64,000 nucleotides of DNA from JAEUHO01 sp046350655 (GCA_046350655.1 JAXMAB010000013.1:70998-134997); one strand, 5' to 3'. Shown: positions 8,448-16,829, numbered from the stretch's first letter. The notes: generated by a model from the letters alone, not told the origin. Numbers and translations: made by a program.

Positions 8448-10165
8448 GCCGCGTCCGTCGTCGTGCCGCCCTCGTCGTCGCGGCCCTCGCCGCGGCCCTG
8501 TCCCCGGCGCGGCCCGCGGCCGCCGAGGACCCGTCGCGCCCGCTCGTCGGGATCACGTTCGACCGCTACTACGACGGCGCGGCCCTCGAGAGCGCGCTGA
8601 AGACGATCCACGCGTCGTTCCCGCTGTTCACGCGCCTCGAGAGCATGGGCGCGAGCCGCGAGGGCCGCCCCCTGTGGGTGATCTCGGTGTTCGACCCCTC
8701 GGGGCCCCGCGCGATCGACGACCGGCCGGCGATGTACATCGACGGGAACACGCACGGCAACGAGGTGCAGTGCACCGAGGTCGCGTTGTTCACGGTGAAG
8801 TACCTGCTCGAGCGCAAGGACGCCGACCCGTGGATCGGCGCGCTGCTCAAGCGCGTGACGTTCCACGTCGCGCCGTGCGTCAACCCGGACGCCCGCGAGC
8901 GGTTCCTCCACCAGCCGAACGACGAGCACTCGCCGCGGCGCGTGCTCCGGCCCGTCGACGACGACCGCGACGGCCGCGTCGACGAGGACGGCCCCGACGA
9001 CGTGGACGGCGACGGCGACATCCTCACGATGCGCATCGCCGACCCGAACGGCGACCTCGTCGACGACGAGCGCGACGCGCGGCTCATGCGCCCGGCGAAG
9101 CCCGGCGAGAAGGGCCGCTGGCGGATCCTCGGCGCGGAGGGGACCGACGAGGATGGCGACGGGCGCGTGAACGAGGACGGGCCCGGCGGCGTCGACCCGA
9201 ACCGCAACTTCCCGTGCGAGTGGCGCCCCGATGCGGTCCAGGGCGGCGGCGGGCCGTACCCGCTGTCGGAGCCGGAGACGCGCGCGACGGCGCTCTGGGT
9301 GCTCGCGCACCCGCGCATCGCGGCGGTGCAGAGCTACCACAACGCGGGGCGGATGATCCTGCGGCCGCCGGCCGCGCGGACCGACCGCGAGGCCGACTTC
9401 CCCGCGGAGGACAAGCGGCTCTACGACGAGCTGGCGAGCCGCGGGCAGCTGCTGCTGCCGGGCTACCGCTACATGCAGATCCGCGAGGAGCTCTACCAGG
9501 TGTGGGGCGGGTTCGTCGAGTGGACCGCGCACGCGCTCGGCGTGCCGTCGTTCACGAACGAGCTCTGGGGCCTCTTCGGGTGGGGGACCTCCGTGGTCGG
9601 CGGCGACCTCGAGGCGCTGCGCTGGAACGACGTGGCGCTGCACGGCGCGGGCTTCGTGCGCTGGAAGAAGGTGAAGCACCCGACCTACGGCGAGGTCGAG
9701 CTGGGCGGCTGGCGGCGCTACACGATCCGCTCGACGCCCGTCGACTTCCTGCCCGACCTCTGCGTGCGCAACTGCCTGTTCACCCTCGAGCACGCGAGCG
9801 CGGTGCCCGACCTCGACGTGCGCGTCGTCGAGCAGGCGCCGGCGGGCGGCGCGCGGCGCGTGCGCGTGGTCGTCGAGAACCGGAGCATGATGCCGACCGC
9901 GACCGCGTGGGCCCGCCGCCACGGCCTCGTGCCGCCGGACCTCGTGGGCCTCGACGGCGCCGCCGTGCTGGCGGCGGTCGAGGTGCCCGGGCCCGGCCAG
10001 CCCGGCGTCCCGCTCCCCGTGAAGGAGGGGCGCGCGCGCCTCGTGGACGGCGTCGGCGGCGCGTCGTCGCGCACGCTCGACCTCTGGGTCGACGCGGCGA
10101 GCAAGCCCACCGCGGTCGTGGTCTCGAGCCGCCTCGGCGGGCTCCTGCGGGTGGCGGTGCCCTAG
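8444..10165 (+). CDS. Secreted M14-family zinc carboxypeptidase
   Basis: 573 residues starting at a GTG that overlaps the previous TGA. A signal peptide (to about residue 27) is followed by an M14 catalytic domain. The zinc ligands are visible as H104-G-N-E107 (DGNTHGNEVQ) and H299 (QSYHNAG), with catalytic Glu at about residue 373 (FTNELWG). The substrate-carboxylate segment PNRNFP is present too. Two aspartate-rich inserts (DDDRDGRVDEDGPDDVDGDG and TDEDGDGRVNEDG) resemble thrombospondin type-3 or dockerin calcium loops and interrupt the catalytic domain. The C-terminal 150 residues form a beta-rich domain. Predicted role: calcium-stabilised periplasmic or secreted peptidase. It pairs with an inactive paralogue immediately upstream. 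The next gene (adenylate cyclase) starts one base inside its stop codon. Confidence 0.88.
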   Translation: MSRVRRRAALVVAALAAALSPARPAAAEDPSRPLVGITFDRYYDGAALESALKTIHASFPLFTRLESMGASREGRPLWVISVFDPSGPRAIDDRPAMYIDGNTHGNEVQCTEVALFTVKYLLERKDADPWIGALLKRVTFHVAPCVNPDARERFLHQPNDEHSPRRVLRPVDDDRDGRVDEDGPDDVDGDGDILTMRIADPNGDLVDDERDARLMRPAKPGEKGRWRILGAEGTDEDGDGRVNEDGPGGVDPNRNFPCEWRPDAVQGGGGPYPLSEPETRATALWVLAHPRIAAVQSYHNAGRMILRPPAARTDREADFPAEDKRLYDELASRGQLLLPGYRYMQIREELYQVWGGFVEWTAHALGVPSFTNELWGLFGWGTSVVGGDLEALRWNDVALHGAGFVRWKKVKHPTYGEVELGGWRRYTIRSTPVDFLPDLCVRNCLFTLEHASAVPDLDVRVVEQAPAGGARRVRVVVENRSMMPTATAWARRHGLVPPDLVGLDGAAVLAAVEVPGPGQPGVPLPVKEGRARLVDGVGGASSRTLDLWVDAASKPTAVVVSSRLGGLLRVAVP

Positions 10166-12420
10166 TGGGCAAGAAGGCGCCGCGCCTGCAGACCACGCCC
10201 GCGCGGGTCGCCGCGCTGATGGGGGCGCTCATCGGCCTCGGCGTCGCGGCGGCGCTGTACGCGCTCCGGCCGACGAACGCGTTCACGGGCCTCGAGTGGC
10301 GCATCGTGGACGCGCGGACGCAGGCGTTCATGGGGCAGCGGAAGCCGGACCCCGACCTCGTGCTGGCCGAAGTCCGCGGCGACGACCTCGCCGCGATCAA
10401 CCCGCTGGGCTACAAGTGGCCGTGGCCGCTCTTCGTGACCGCGAACGCGTTCGAGTGGTTCCGCGCCGCGGGCGCGCGCGCGGTCATCGTGGACGTCTAC
10501 CAGTTCGACCGGGGCGCGGAGCCCGAGGAGTACGGGTTCACGAACAAGGAGTCGAAGGAGTACCAGGACGCCAAGGCGATGGTGGACGCCGCGGACGAGC
10601 TCGCGACGGCCTACCGACCTCCGACGCGGGTCGTGCTCGCCGTCGCGTTGTCGTCGAACCCTCCCGAGATCGGCCCGGCGGGCACCGCCATGCGCCGTCC
10701 GGAGTTCGAGAAGCGCCTGACGAGGATCCCGCCGATGGACGTACGTCCCGGCATGCAGCGGGAGCACGTCAACCTGCCGGTCCTCAAGCTGCTCGAGGCG
10801 TGCCACGGCGTCGGGTTCGCGTCGACGCTCGTGGACGACGACGGCGTCCTCCGGCGGGGCGTGCCGGTGGGGACCGCGGGCGCGCGCCGCGTGCCCTCGC
10901 TGCCCCTCGCCGCCGTGTTCGCGATGCGCGACGACGTCGAGGTCTCGGACGGCCGGATCCGCGTCGGGCACGCGGAACAACGGCTCAGCGACGACGGGAC
11001 GTTCCTCGTCGCCTTTCGCGGGCCGTCGGACACGTACCCGCGCATCTCGCCGGCCCAGGCGGTGCTGGCGGGCGGCGAGCTCGCGAGCCTCAGGGCCGCG
11101 GGCGATCAGACGACGGTCCCGGGCTCGGGCGGCCTGAAGCCCGAGGACGTCCGCGGGAAGATCGTTCTCTGGGGCGTCAACCCGGACGGGATCAAGGACG
11201 TGGTGTCGGCGCCCGTGGGCTCGGCGTTCTCGGGCCCCGAGTTCCAGCTGACCCTCATCGACAACCTGCTGCACGGCGACGGCCGGTGGGAGGTCTCGCG
11301 CACGACGAACGGCGTGGTGCTGCTCACCTTCTGCGCGTTGCTGGGGCTCCTCGGCGGCGTCGCGAAACGCCGCGGCGTGTTCCTGTCGGCGACCCTGCTC
11401 GCCGCGGCCGTCGTCTGGGGGGGCGGCTACTGGGCCTTCGGGAAGGGCGTCTCCTTCGACCTCTTCACGCCGTCCCTCGGCATCCTGATGACCTACGCCG
11501 GCGTGCTCGCGTTCAAGACGCTGACGGAGGGCCGCCGCAACAAGTGGCTCGAGGGCACGTTCAGCCAGTACCTCGCGCCCGCCGTCATCAAGGCCATCAA
11601 GGCCGACCCGTCCATGCTCGCCCTCGGCGGGCGGCAGCGCGAGGTGTCGGTCCTCTTCAGCGACGTGAAGGGCTTCACGACGATCAGCGAGACGCTGGGC
11701 CCCGAGAACACGGTGCGCCTGCTCAACGACTACCTCTCGCGCCAGTCCGAGCCGGTGCTCCAGAACGACGGCGTGATCGACAAGTTCATCGGCGACGCCG
11801 TCATGGCGTTCTTCGGCGAGCCGGTGGCGCACGCCGACCACGCGCTGCGCGCCTGCCGCGCCGCCGTCGAGAGCCTGGCCGTCCTCGCGGGCACGCAGCC
11901 GCTCGCCAGGGAGCTCGGCCTCGGCACGCTCGTCAACCGCATCGGCGTCGCGTCGGGCCCCGCGACCATCGGCAACATCGGCAGCGACCGCCGCTTCAAC
12001 TACACGGCCATCGGCGACACCGTGAACTTCGCGAGCCGCCTCGAGGGCGCCAACAAGGCGTTCGGCAGCCGCATCCTCCTCGCCGACGCGACGTACCAGG
12101 CGGCCAAGGACGCCGTGGTGGCGAAGCCGCTCGCGAAGCTGATCGTCGTCGGCAAGACCGAGCCGGTGCCCGTGCACGAGCTGATCGCGCTCGCGGAGTC
12201 GGCCTCGCCGGCGCAGAAGGCCCACGCGGAGGCCTTCGGGCGCGCGCACGCGCTCGTCCTCGCCGACGACCTCGACGGCGCGGAGACGGCGCTCGCCGAG
12301 GCCGAGAAGCTCGTGCCGGACGACGGCCCGTGCCGCTGGCTCGGCGGCATCATCGACGGCCTGCGGCTCGGGATGATCGCGCGGCCGTGGAACGGCGTGT
12401 ACGTGCTCGAGAGCAAGTAG
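10165..12420 (+). CDS. CHASE2-domain class III adenylate cyclase
   Basis: 751 residues from a GTG that shares its G with the previous TAG stop. A transmembrane helix at about residues 12-30 leads into an extracytoplasmic CHASE2 sensor domain (FTGLEWRIVDARTQAF at its start). Three helices follow near residues 385-450 and then a cytoplasmic class III cyclase domain. Catalytic residues are present: metal-binding D500 (LFSDVKGFTT) and D544 (IGDAVMAFFG), adenine-recognition K540 (VIDKFIGD), and the transition-state block YTAIGDTVNFASRLEG. The reaction is ATP to cAMP plus pyrophosphate. The C-terminal about 80 residues form a helical, TPR-like tail. A phosphodiesterase-like gene and a cyclic-nucleotide-binding channel gene lie within 4.4 kb downstream. 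Confidence 0.93.
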   Translation: MGKKAPRLQTTPARVAALMGALIGLGVAAALYALRPTNAFTGLEWRIVDARTQAFMGQRKPDPDLVLAEVRGDDLAAINPLGYKWPWPLFVTANAFEWFRAAGARAVIVDVYQFDRGAEPEEYGFTNKESKEYQDAKAMVDAADELATAYRPPTRVVLAVALSSNPPEIGPAGTAMRRPEFEKRLTRIPPMDVRPGMQREHVNLPVLKLLEACHGVGFASTLVDDDGVLRRGVPVGTAGARRVPSLPLAAVFAMRDDVEVSDGRIRVGHAEQRLSDDGTFLVAFRGPSDTYPRISPAQAVLAGGELASLRAAGDQTTVPGSGGLKPEDVRGKIVLWGVNPDGIKDVVSAPVGSAFSGPEFQLTLIDNLLHGDGRWEVSRTTNGVVLLTFCALLGLLGGVAKRRGVFLSATLLAAAVVWGGGYWAFGKGVSFDLFTPSLGILMTYAGVLAFKTLTEGRRNKWLEGTFSQYLAPAVIKAIKADPSMLALGGRQREVSVLFSDVKGFTTISETLGPENTVRLLNDYLSRQSEPVLQNDGVIDKFIGDAVMAFFGEPVAHADHALRACRAAVESLAVLAGTQPLARELGLGTLVNRIGVASGPATIGNIGSDRRFNYTAIGDTVNFASRLEGANKAFGSRILLADATYQAAKDAVVAKPLAKLIVVGKTEPVPVHELIALAESASPAQKAHAEAFGRAHALVLADDLDGAETALAEAEKLVPDDGPCRWLGGIIDGLRLGMIARPWNGVYVLESK

Positions 12421-12454
12421 GGGACGACGCCGGCCGCCGGGCCTCGCGGTCCCC
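12421..12454. repeat. Half copy of the dispersed palindromic element
   Basis: The right arm CGGGCCTCGCGGTCCC (12438-12453) and the loop GCCGGCCGC are intact. The left arm is decayed (gggacgacgc). It lies directly after the cyclase stop codon. Confidence 0.7.
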
Positions 12455-12547
12455 CCGCCACCACCGGGGCCCCGCCCTCCGCGCGGGCGGGCCTCCGGCC
12501 GGGTCCGTGGCCGCCGCCGACGGGAGGACGGTGCGGCAACGGCGACC

Positions 12548-12575
12548 TTGCCCGCGCCCCGGGCGAGGGTAGGCT
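12548..12575 (+). promoter_or_regulatory. Sigma-70-like promoter, TTGCCC-16-TAGGCT
   Basis: A -35-like TTGCCC (12548-12553) is followed after 16 nt by TAGGCT (12570-12575), 46 nt before the SH3 gene ATG. The same GGG-TAGGCT motif recurs at 31440 and GCG-TAGGCT at 37552. Confidence 0.5.
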
Positions 12576-12621
12576 CGGAGGGTCCGGGCGCCCCGGTGGG
12601 GAGCGCCATGAGGGTCGTCCC

Positions 12622-13131
12622 ATGAAGTTGCGCGTCCTGGCCCTGTCCTGCGTCCTGGGGTTCGCGGCCTTCGCGGCCGCCGACCTCCTGCCGGGCGAGA
12701 CCCGCGCCGTGCAGGTGCGCGGCGGCGTCCCGGCCTGGAACGAGCCGCGGGTGCTCTCCGGCAAGGCCGGCCTGATCCCGTTCGCGACCCGCGTGACGGT
12801 GAACGAGGTGAAGGCGCCCTGGGTGCGCGTCACCGCGGACAACGGCGTGACCGGCTGGGTGCGCACGTCCGACATCGTGGAGCCCGGGTCGCTGACGGGC
12901 ACGGCCGCGCGCGCCGCCGCGGGCCGCTCCGGCGGCGCGGGCACGGCCGACGTGTCGCTCGCCGGCCGCCAGTTCGACGAGACGCTCGAGGGCGAGCTCA
13001 AGACCTCCGACGCCGACCTCCAGCGGGCCTACCCGCTCGTCGACGCGCTCGAGGCCAAGTCCTTCAAGCCCGGCGACCCCGAGGTCGAGAAGTTCCTGCG
13101 CGACGGGCGCCTCGGCGGGGAGGTCAAGTGA
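12622..13131 (+). CDS. Exported bacterial SH3-domain protein
   Basis: 169 residues. The signal peptide (MKLRVLALSCVLGFAAFAAA) is followed by an SH3b-type domain at about residues 28-90, with the typical pattern of conserved Trp and Gly ending in NGVTGWVRTSD. After that come a Gly/Ala/Ser linker and a charged helical tail. SH3b domains usually bind cell-wall peptides. The gene precedes the M48 lipoprotein gene, overlapping it by GTGA if the GTG at 13128 is used or sitting 2 bp away if the ATG at 13134 is used. This suggests that the two products act together in the periplasm. No enzymatic motif is present. Confidence 0.8.
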   Translation: MKLRVLALSCVLGFAAFAAADLLPGETRAVQVRGGVPAWNEPRVLSGKAGLIPFATRVTVNEVKAPWVRVTADNGVTGWVRTSDIVEPGSLTGTAARAAAGRSGGAGTADVSLAGRQFDETLEGELKTSDADLQRAYPLVDALEAKSFKPGDPEVEKFLRDGRLGGEVK

Positions 13132-13133
13132 CC

Positions 13134-14087
13134 ATGCGCCGCACCCATCTCGTCCCGTCCGTGCTCCTCGCGGCGCTCACCGTCGTGGGCTGCCGCGCGG
13201 GCGACCTCGCCCGCAACGGCGCGCGCAACGCGTTCGGCCGCGGCGGCGAGCGCGCCGCCGACCTCGTCGGCGCCTTCGTCCAGAACGAGGCCGACCTCCG
13301 CGACCAGATGGGCATCCAGTTCTCGCCCGAGCAGGAGTACTTCCTCGGGCGCGGCGTCGCGGCCCAGGCCATCGCCCGCTACGGCCTCGACCCCGACGAG
13401 ACGCGCCAGCGCTACGTGCGCCTGATCGGCGCCGGGCTCGTCGAGGCGGCGCCCCGCGTGCGCGCGACCTTCGGCGGCTACCACTTCGCGGTGCTGAACA
13501 GCCCCGAGGCGAACGGCGTGTCCGGCCCCGGCGGCTTCGTCCTCGTGACGCGCGGCGCCGTCGAGCGCGCCCGCAACGAGGACGAGCTCGCGGGCGTCCT
13601 CGCCCACGAGATCGCGCACGTGTCGCTCAAGCACGGCGAGGCGGTCATCCGCGCCAGCGCGCAGTGGCAGACCGGCTACACGAACGCGTTCCGCATCGGC
13701 GCCGCGGCCGCCGGCTTCTCGGCGCGCGAGCAGAACAAGCTCACGGGGCTCTTCCGCGACAGCGTGAAGGGGCTCGCCGACGCGCTCGCGAACCAGGGCT
13801 ACGGCTCCGCCGCCGAGGAGAAGGCCGACCGCGAGGGGTCGGCGATCCTCTACGAGGCCGGCTACGACGCCGGCGCGATCTCGGCCTACCTGAAGGCGAT
13901 GCCGGACCGTCCCCAGACCAACTGGAGCGCCCACCCCGACAGCGCGAGCCGCGGCCGCGCTCGCGCCGTTCGTCGCGACGTACGGTGGCCCGTTCGACGG
14001 CGTCGGCGCGGCGACCCGCGCCGCGCGCTTCCGAAGGCGATGCTCGCCCCGAAGGCCGTCGCGGAGCGGCGGCCCGCGGGACGCTGA
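13134..14087 (+). CDS. M48-family metalloprotease lipoprotein (C-terminal frame disruption)
   Basis: A lipobox (LTVVGC) ends the signal peptide. The zinc motif HEIAH (about residues 158-162) and downstream E-E-K-A-D (228-232) mark an M48 peptidase of the BepA/LoiP type, predicted to work in periplasmic protein quality control. After HPDSASR (13932-13952) the frame becomes implausibly Arg-rich. The +1 frame, by contrast, reads ALAPFVATYGGPFDGVGAAT up to 14031, and the original frame then resumes with KAMLAPKAVAERRPAGR. This fits two small deletions, -2 near 13953 and -1 near 14032, which together restore the frame. The active-site region is untouched. An alternative GTG start is at 13128. Confidence 0.85.
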   Translation: MRRTHLVPSVLLAALTVVGCRAGDLARNGARNAFGRGGERAADLVGAFVQNEADLRDQMGIQFSPEQEYFLGRGVAAQAIARYGLDPDETRQRYVRLIGAGLVEAAPRVRATFGGYHFAVLNSPEANGVSGPGGFVLVTRGAVERARNEDELAGVLAHEIAHVSLKHGEAVIRASAQWQTGYTNAFRIGAAAAGFSAREQNKLTGLFRDSVKGLADALANQGYGSAAEEKADREGSAILYEAGYDAGAISAYLKAMPDRPQTNWSAHPDSASRGRARAVRRDVRWPVRRRRRGDPRRALPKAMLAPKAVAERRPAGR

Positions 14088-14102
14088 CCCGCGGGACGCT
14101 GA
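14073..14102 (+). repeat. 15-bp tandem duplication across the M48 stop codon
   Basis: CCCGCGGGACGCTGA occurs twice back to back (14073-14087 and 14088-14102), with a partial third copy. The TGA of the first copy is the M48 stop codon, and the second copy would supply a backup TGA in the same frame. Confidence 0.85.
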
Positions 14103-14133
14103 CCCGCTGGGCACGGGGTCCGGTCGAGGGCGC

Positions 14134-14176
14134 GGGACCGCGAGGCCCGCCGGCCGCCGGGCCTTGCGGTCCCGGG
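14134..14176. repeat. Dispersed palindromic element, complete copy A
   Basis: GGACCGCGAGGCCCG (14135-14149) pairs with CGGGCCTTGCGGTCC (14158-14172): 14 Watson-Crick pairs plus one G-T, with an 8-nt loop ccggccgc. The 39 bp match the copy at 42825 at 38 positions. It lies between convergent genes and has no T-tract, so it is not a classical terminator. Confidence 0.85.
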
Positions 14177-14290
14177 GGTCGGGCCGCCGTCCCGTGAGCC
14201 GCGGCGCCGTGGGCGCACCGTCCGACGGTGCCACGGCCGACGGTTCACGGTCCGGTGCGCTTCGCGAGGTCGGACGCGCCTTCCCCGAGG

Positions 14291-15052
14291 TCAGACGTCG
14301 AGGACCTCGGCCTGGCGCAGGACGCGCAGGCGCGGGTCGTGGAGCGCGGTCAGCTCGGCCACGACCTCGTGGTGGTCCTCGGGCTTGATGTGCGTGACGA
14401 GGACCGGCACGTCCTTCTTGAGCTTCTTGAGCTCGAGGGCGAGCAGGCGCGGCGTCAGGTGGAGGCTCGCCTTCGCGAGCCCGTCGTAGCGCGAGGGGAA
14501 CGAGCACTCGACGAGGACGGCGGCGAGGTCGTCGGCCGCGTTGGCGGCGTTCCACATCGGATCCGTCGCGTACGTGTCGCCGCAGATCATGAGGGAGCGG
14601 CGGCCGCGGCGGACGAGGTAGGCCTGCGACGGCACGGCGTGGACGAGGGGGATCGAGGTGATCTCGAAGTCGAGGATCGGGCGGGTGTCGCCCGGGTCGA
14701 GGGGGAGGAACTGGACGAGCGGGACGCTCTCGCGGACGGCCTCGGTGAAATCGGGCCAGATCCGGTCGTTGAAGAGGTGGCTGCGGACGGTCTCGAGGGT
14801 GTACGACGAGCCGTGGATGCGGCAGGGGACCGGGGGGCCGCCGAAGCGGTTCGCGAGGAACAGGGGCAGGGTCCACACGTGGTCGAGGTGACCGTGCGTG
14901 AGGAGGACGTCCTGCACCCGGCGCTGGGCGGTGAAGTCGAGCGCGGTGGTGAGAGCCCCCGCGTCGACGGCGAGGACCTCGTCCACGAGGTAACAGGAGA
15001 GGAGGGCCCCCGGGGCGCTGCCGCCCGCGCAGCCCAGCACGCGAAGTCGCAT
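14291..15052 (-). CDS. Metallo-beta-lactamase-fold hydrolase, class II cAMP phosphodiesterase-like
   Basis: 253 residues with the MBL-fold metal motif T-H53-G-H55-L-D57-H58. It has the N-terminal pattern MRLRVLGCAGG...SCYLVDEVLAVDAGA and a second His/Asp set (MICGDTYATD, VLVTHIKPEDHHE). The start and the HGHLDH-type motif resemble bacterial class II 3',5'-cyclic-nucleotide phosphodiesterases; related MBL families such as RNase Z-like hydrolases remain possible. The location supports cAMP hydrolysis. An adenylate cyclase lies 1.9 kb away, and a cNMP-binding channel gene is transcribed divergently from a shared 93-bp spacer. No signal peptide, so cytoplasmic. Confidence 0.7.
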   Translation of the reverse strand: MRLRVLGCAGGSAPGALLSCYLVDEVLAVDAGALTTALDFTAQRRVQDVLLTHGHLDHVWTLPLFLANRFGGPPVPCRIHGSSYTLETVRSHLFNDRIWPDFTEAVRESVPLVQFLPLDPGDTRPILDFEITSIPLVHAVPSQAYLVRRGRRSLMICGDTYATDPMWNAANAADDLAAVLVECSFPSRYDGLAKASLHLTPRLLALELKKLKKDVPVLVTHIKPEDHHEVVAELTALHDPRLRVLRQAEVLDV

Positions 15053-15060
15053 GGGGAGGC

Positions 15061-15066
15061 AGCGTA
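15061..15066 (-). promoter_or_regulatory. TACGCT -10-like element, leaderless start
   Basis: CCG-TACGCT (minus strand) ends 8 nt before the ATG at 15052, and no ribosome-binding site fits between. Confidence 0.45.
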
Positions 15067-15126
15067 CGGGGGGGGCGACCGGAACGGAAGGACCGGGAGG
15101 AGGTGGCGGGGGACGCCGGGGGCGGA

Positions 15127-15132
15127 TACCCT
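15127..15132 (+). promoter_or_regulatory. TACCCT -10-like element
   Basis: GGA-TACCCT ends 13 nt before the GTG at 15146. A GGAGG at 15139-15143 could serve the GTG at 15155. It shares the divergent spacer with the phosphodiesterase promoter. Confidence 0.35.
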
Positions 15133-15145
15133 CCCGGTGGAGGTC

Positions 15146-16789
15146 GTGCCGAACGTGTCGCTCGCGATCTCGGGCCTGCTCGGATGGACCGCCGGGGCGG
15201 CGGTGGCGGTGGTCGCCCTGCTCGTGGCGATCTCGTTCGTCAAGCTCCTCGCGCGGATGAAGGTGGCGTGGTGGCCGTCGCTCGTCGCCCCCGCGGCGGC
15301 GGTGGGGCCCGCCCTCGGCCTGCTGGCCGGCGCCTGGCTGACCCAGGGCGAGCTGGCGGCGGTGGCGTTCTGGGCGCCCGAGGGGCACCCGGCGGCCCGG
15401 GTGGGGTGGAGCCTGCTCCTCTTCTTCTCGGCGACCGGGGCCTACGGGCTCGTGACCCGGTTCCTGACGTCGCGGCTGGTGGTGGAGGAGCTCGGGCTGC
15501 GGATCCCGGAGGTCTTCATCGACCTCGGGCGGTTCGTGCTCTGGGTGATCATGGTGTTCGTGATCGTGGGGGGGATCTGGCAGCGGTCCGACCTCTTCAC
15601 GGCGCTGTTCACGGCCGGCGCGGCGACGACGCTGGTGCTCGGCCTGGCGCTGCAGGACACGATCAAGAACTTCATCGCCGCGTGGGCCATCGTCGGCGAG
15701 GGCGTCTACACGATCGGCGACTGGGTGTGGCTGGGCGAGGACGAGGGCGAGGTGGTGTCGGTCACGCGGCGGACGACGAAGATCCGCACGCGGTCGGGCG
15801 ACATCGTGACCGTCCCGAACAACCTCGTCACCGCGTCGAAGGTGCGCAACCAGTCGAAGCCGACGCGGGCGCACGCCGAGAACGTCCGCGTCCAGGTGGC
15901 CTACGACGCGCCGCCGAACCGCGTGCGCGACTGCCTGCACCGGGCGGTGCGCGAGGTGCCCAAGCTGCTGCAGTCGCCCGCGCCGGCGTTCCGGCTGCGC
16001 CTGTTCGCGGACTCGGGCGTCGAGTACGAGGCGAAGGTGTGGATGGACGACGTCGGCGCGCGCGACGACATCCTCTCCGAGCTGCGCGTACAGATCTGGT
16101 ACCACTTCCAGCGCGAGGGGATCGAGTTCCCGTACCCGGTGCGCGAGATCCGGCAGCGGGTCGCGGCCGCCGAGCCGCCCGAGGTGAAGGCCCGGGCGAT
16201 CTTCACGCGGCTGAAGAGCGTGCCGTTCTTCGGCGCGCTGCCCGAGGACGTGCTCGCGGTGCTGGCGCGCGACGCGAGCATCGTCCGGTTCGGCGCGGGC
16301 GAGCGGGTGGTCCTGCAGGGCGAGCCGGGCGACGCGTGTTACGTCGTGGACGACGGGAGGCTGTCGGTCCTGATCGCCGAGGGGCGGACGGAGCAGCAGG
16401 TCGCGGTGCTCTCGACGGGGGACCTGTTCGGCGAGATCAGCCTCCTGACGGGGGAGCCGCGGGCCGCGACGGTCCGGGCGATCGGCGACGCGCGGCTGGT
16501 CGTGGTCGGTTCGTCGTCGCTGCGCACCGCCCTCGAGCGCTCGCCGGAGCTGGCGACGCAGCTGGCCGAGGTGGCGACGCTCCGCCGCGAGGGCCTCCTC
16601 GAGGCGCGGGCGGCGCTGGACGCGGCGGCGCGCGCCCGCGTGGACGCGCAGAGCCACCGGTTGCGCGAGCTGATCCGGCGCTTCTTCAAGCTCCCCGACG
16701 CGCCGACGGCGCCGGCCGCCGCGCGGCCGCCCGCCGGCGCCTCCGACCGGCCCGGGAACGGGGTTGCAGGCGGCCCACCCGCCCCGTAG
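15146..16789 (+). CDS. MscS-like channel with C-terminal cyclic-nucleotide-binding domain
   Basis: About 547 residues. Four to five hydrophobic helices span residues 5-175. The pore helix and beta domain of MscS follow: TLVLGLALQDTIKNFIAAWA, then VWLGEDEGEVVSVTRRTTKI and VPNNLV. A cNMP-binding domain occupies about residues 365-490, with the phosphate-binding cassette FGEISLLTGEPRAATVRA carrying the Glu and Arg that contact the cyclic nucleotide. A Gln/Arg-rich helix ends the protein. This is the architecture of bacterial cyclic-nucleotide-gated MscS homologues (bCNG), in the inner membrane. The start could be GTG 15146 or 15155. Cyclase and phosphodiesterase genes nearby suggest a local cAMP circuit. 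Confidence 0.9.
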   Translation: MPNVSLAISGLLGWTAGAAVAVVALLVAISFVKLLARMKVAWWPSLVAPAAAVGPALGLLAGAWLTQGELAAVAFWAPEGHPAARVGWSLLLFFSATGAYGLVTRFLTSRLVVEELGLRIPEVFIDLGRFVLWVIMVFVIVGGIWQRSDLFTALFTAGAATTLVLGLALQDTIKNFIAAWAIVGEGVYTIGDWVWLGEDEGEVVSVTRRTTKIRTRSGDIVTVPNNLVTASKVRNQSKPTRAHAENVRVQVAYDAPPNRVRDCLHRAVREVPKLLQSPAPAFRLRLFADSGVEYEAKVWMDDVGARDDILSELRVQIWYHFQREGIEFPYPVREIRQRVAAAEPPEVKARAIFTRLKSVPFFGALPEDVLAVLARDASIVRFGAGERVVLQGEPGDACYVVDDGRLSVLIAEGRTEQQVAVLSTGDLFGEISLLTGEPRAATVRAIGDARLVVVGSSSLRTALERSPELATQLAEVATLRREGLLEARAALDAAARARVDAQSHRLRELIRRFFKLPDAPTAPAAARPPAGASDRPGNGVAGGPPAP

Positions 16790-16829
16790 GTTCAACCTCG
16801 ACGTCCTGTCCGATGCGGCGGAGCCCTCG

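Noticed and set aside
14134..14176. Palindrome as an intrinsic terminator
   Set aside because: No T-tract on either side, unlike the three true terminators in the window, and the same palindrome recurs elsewhere.
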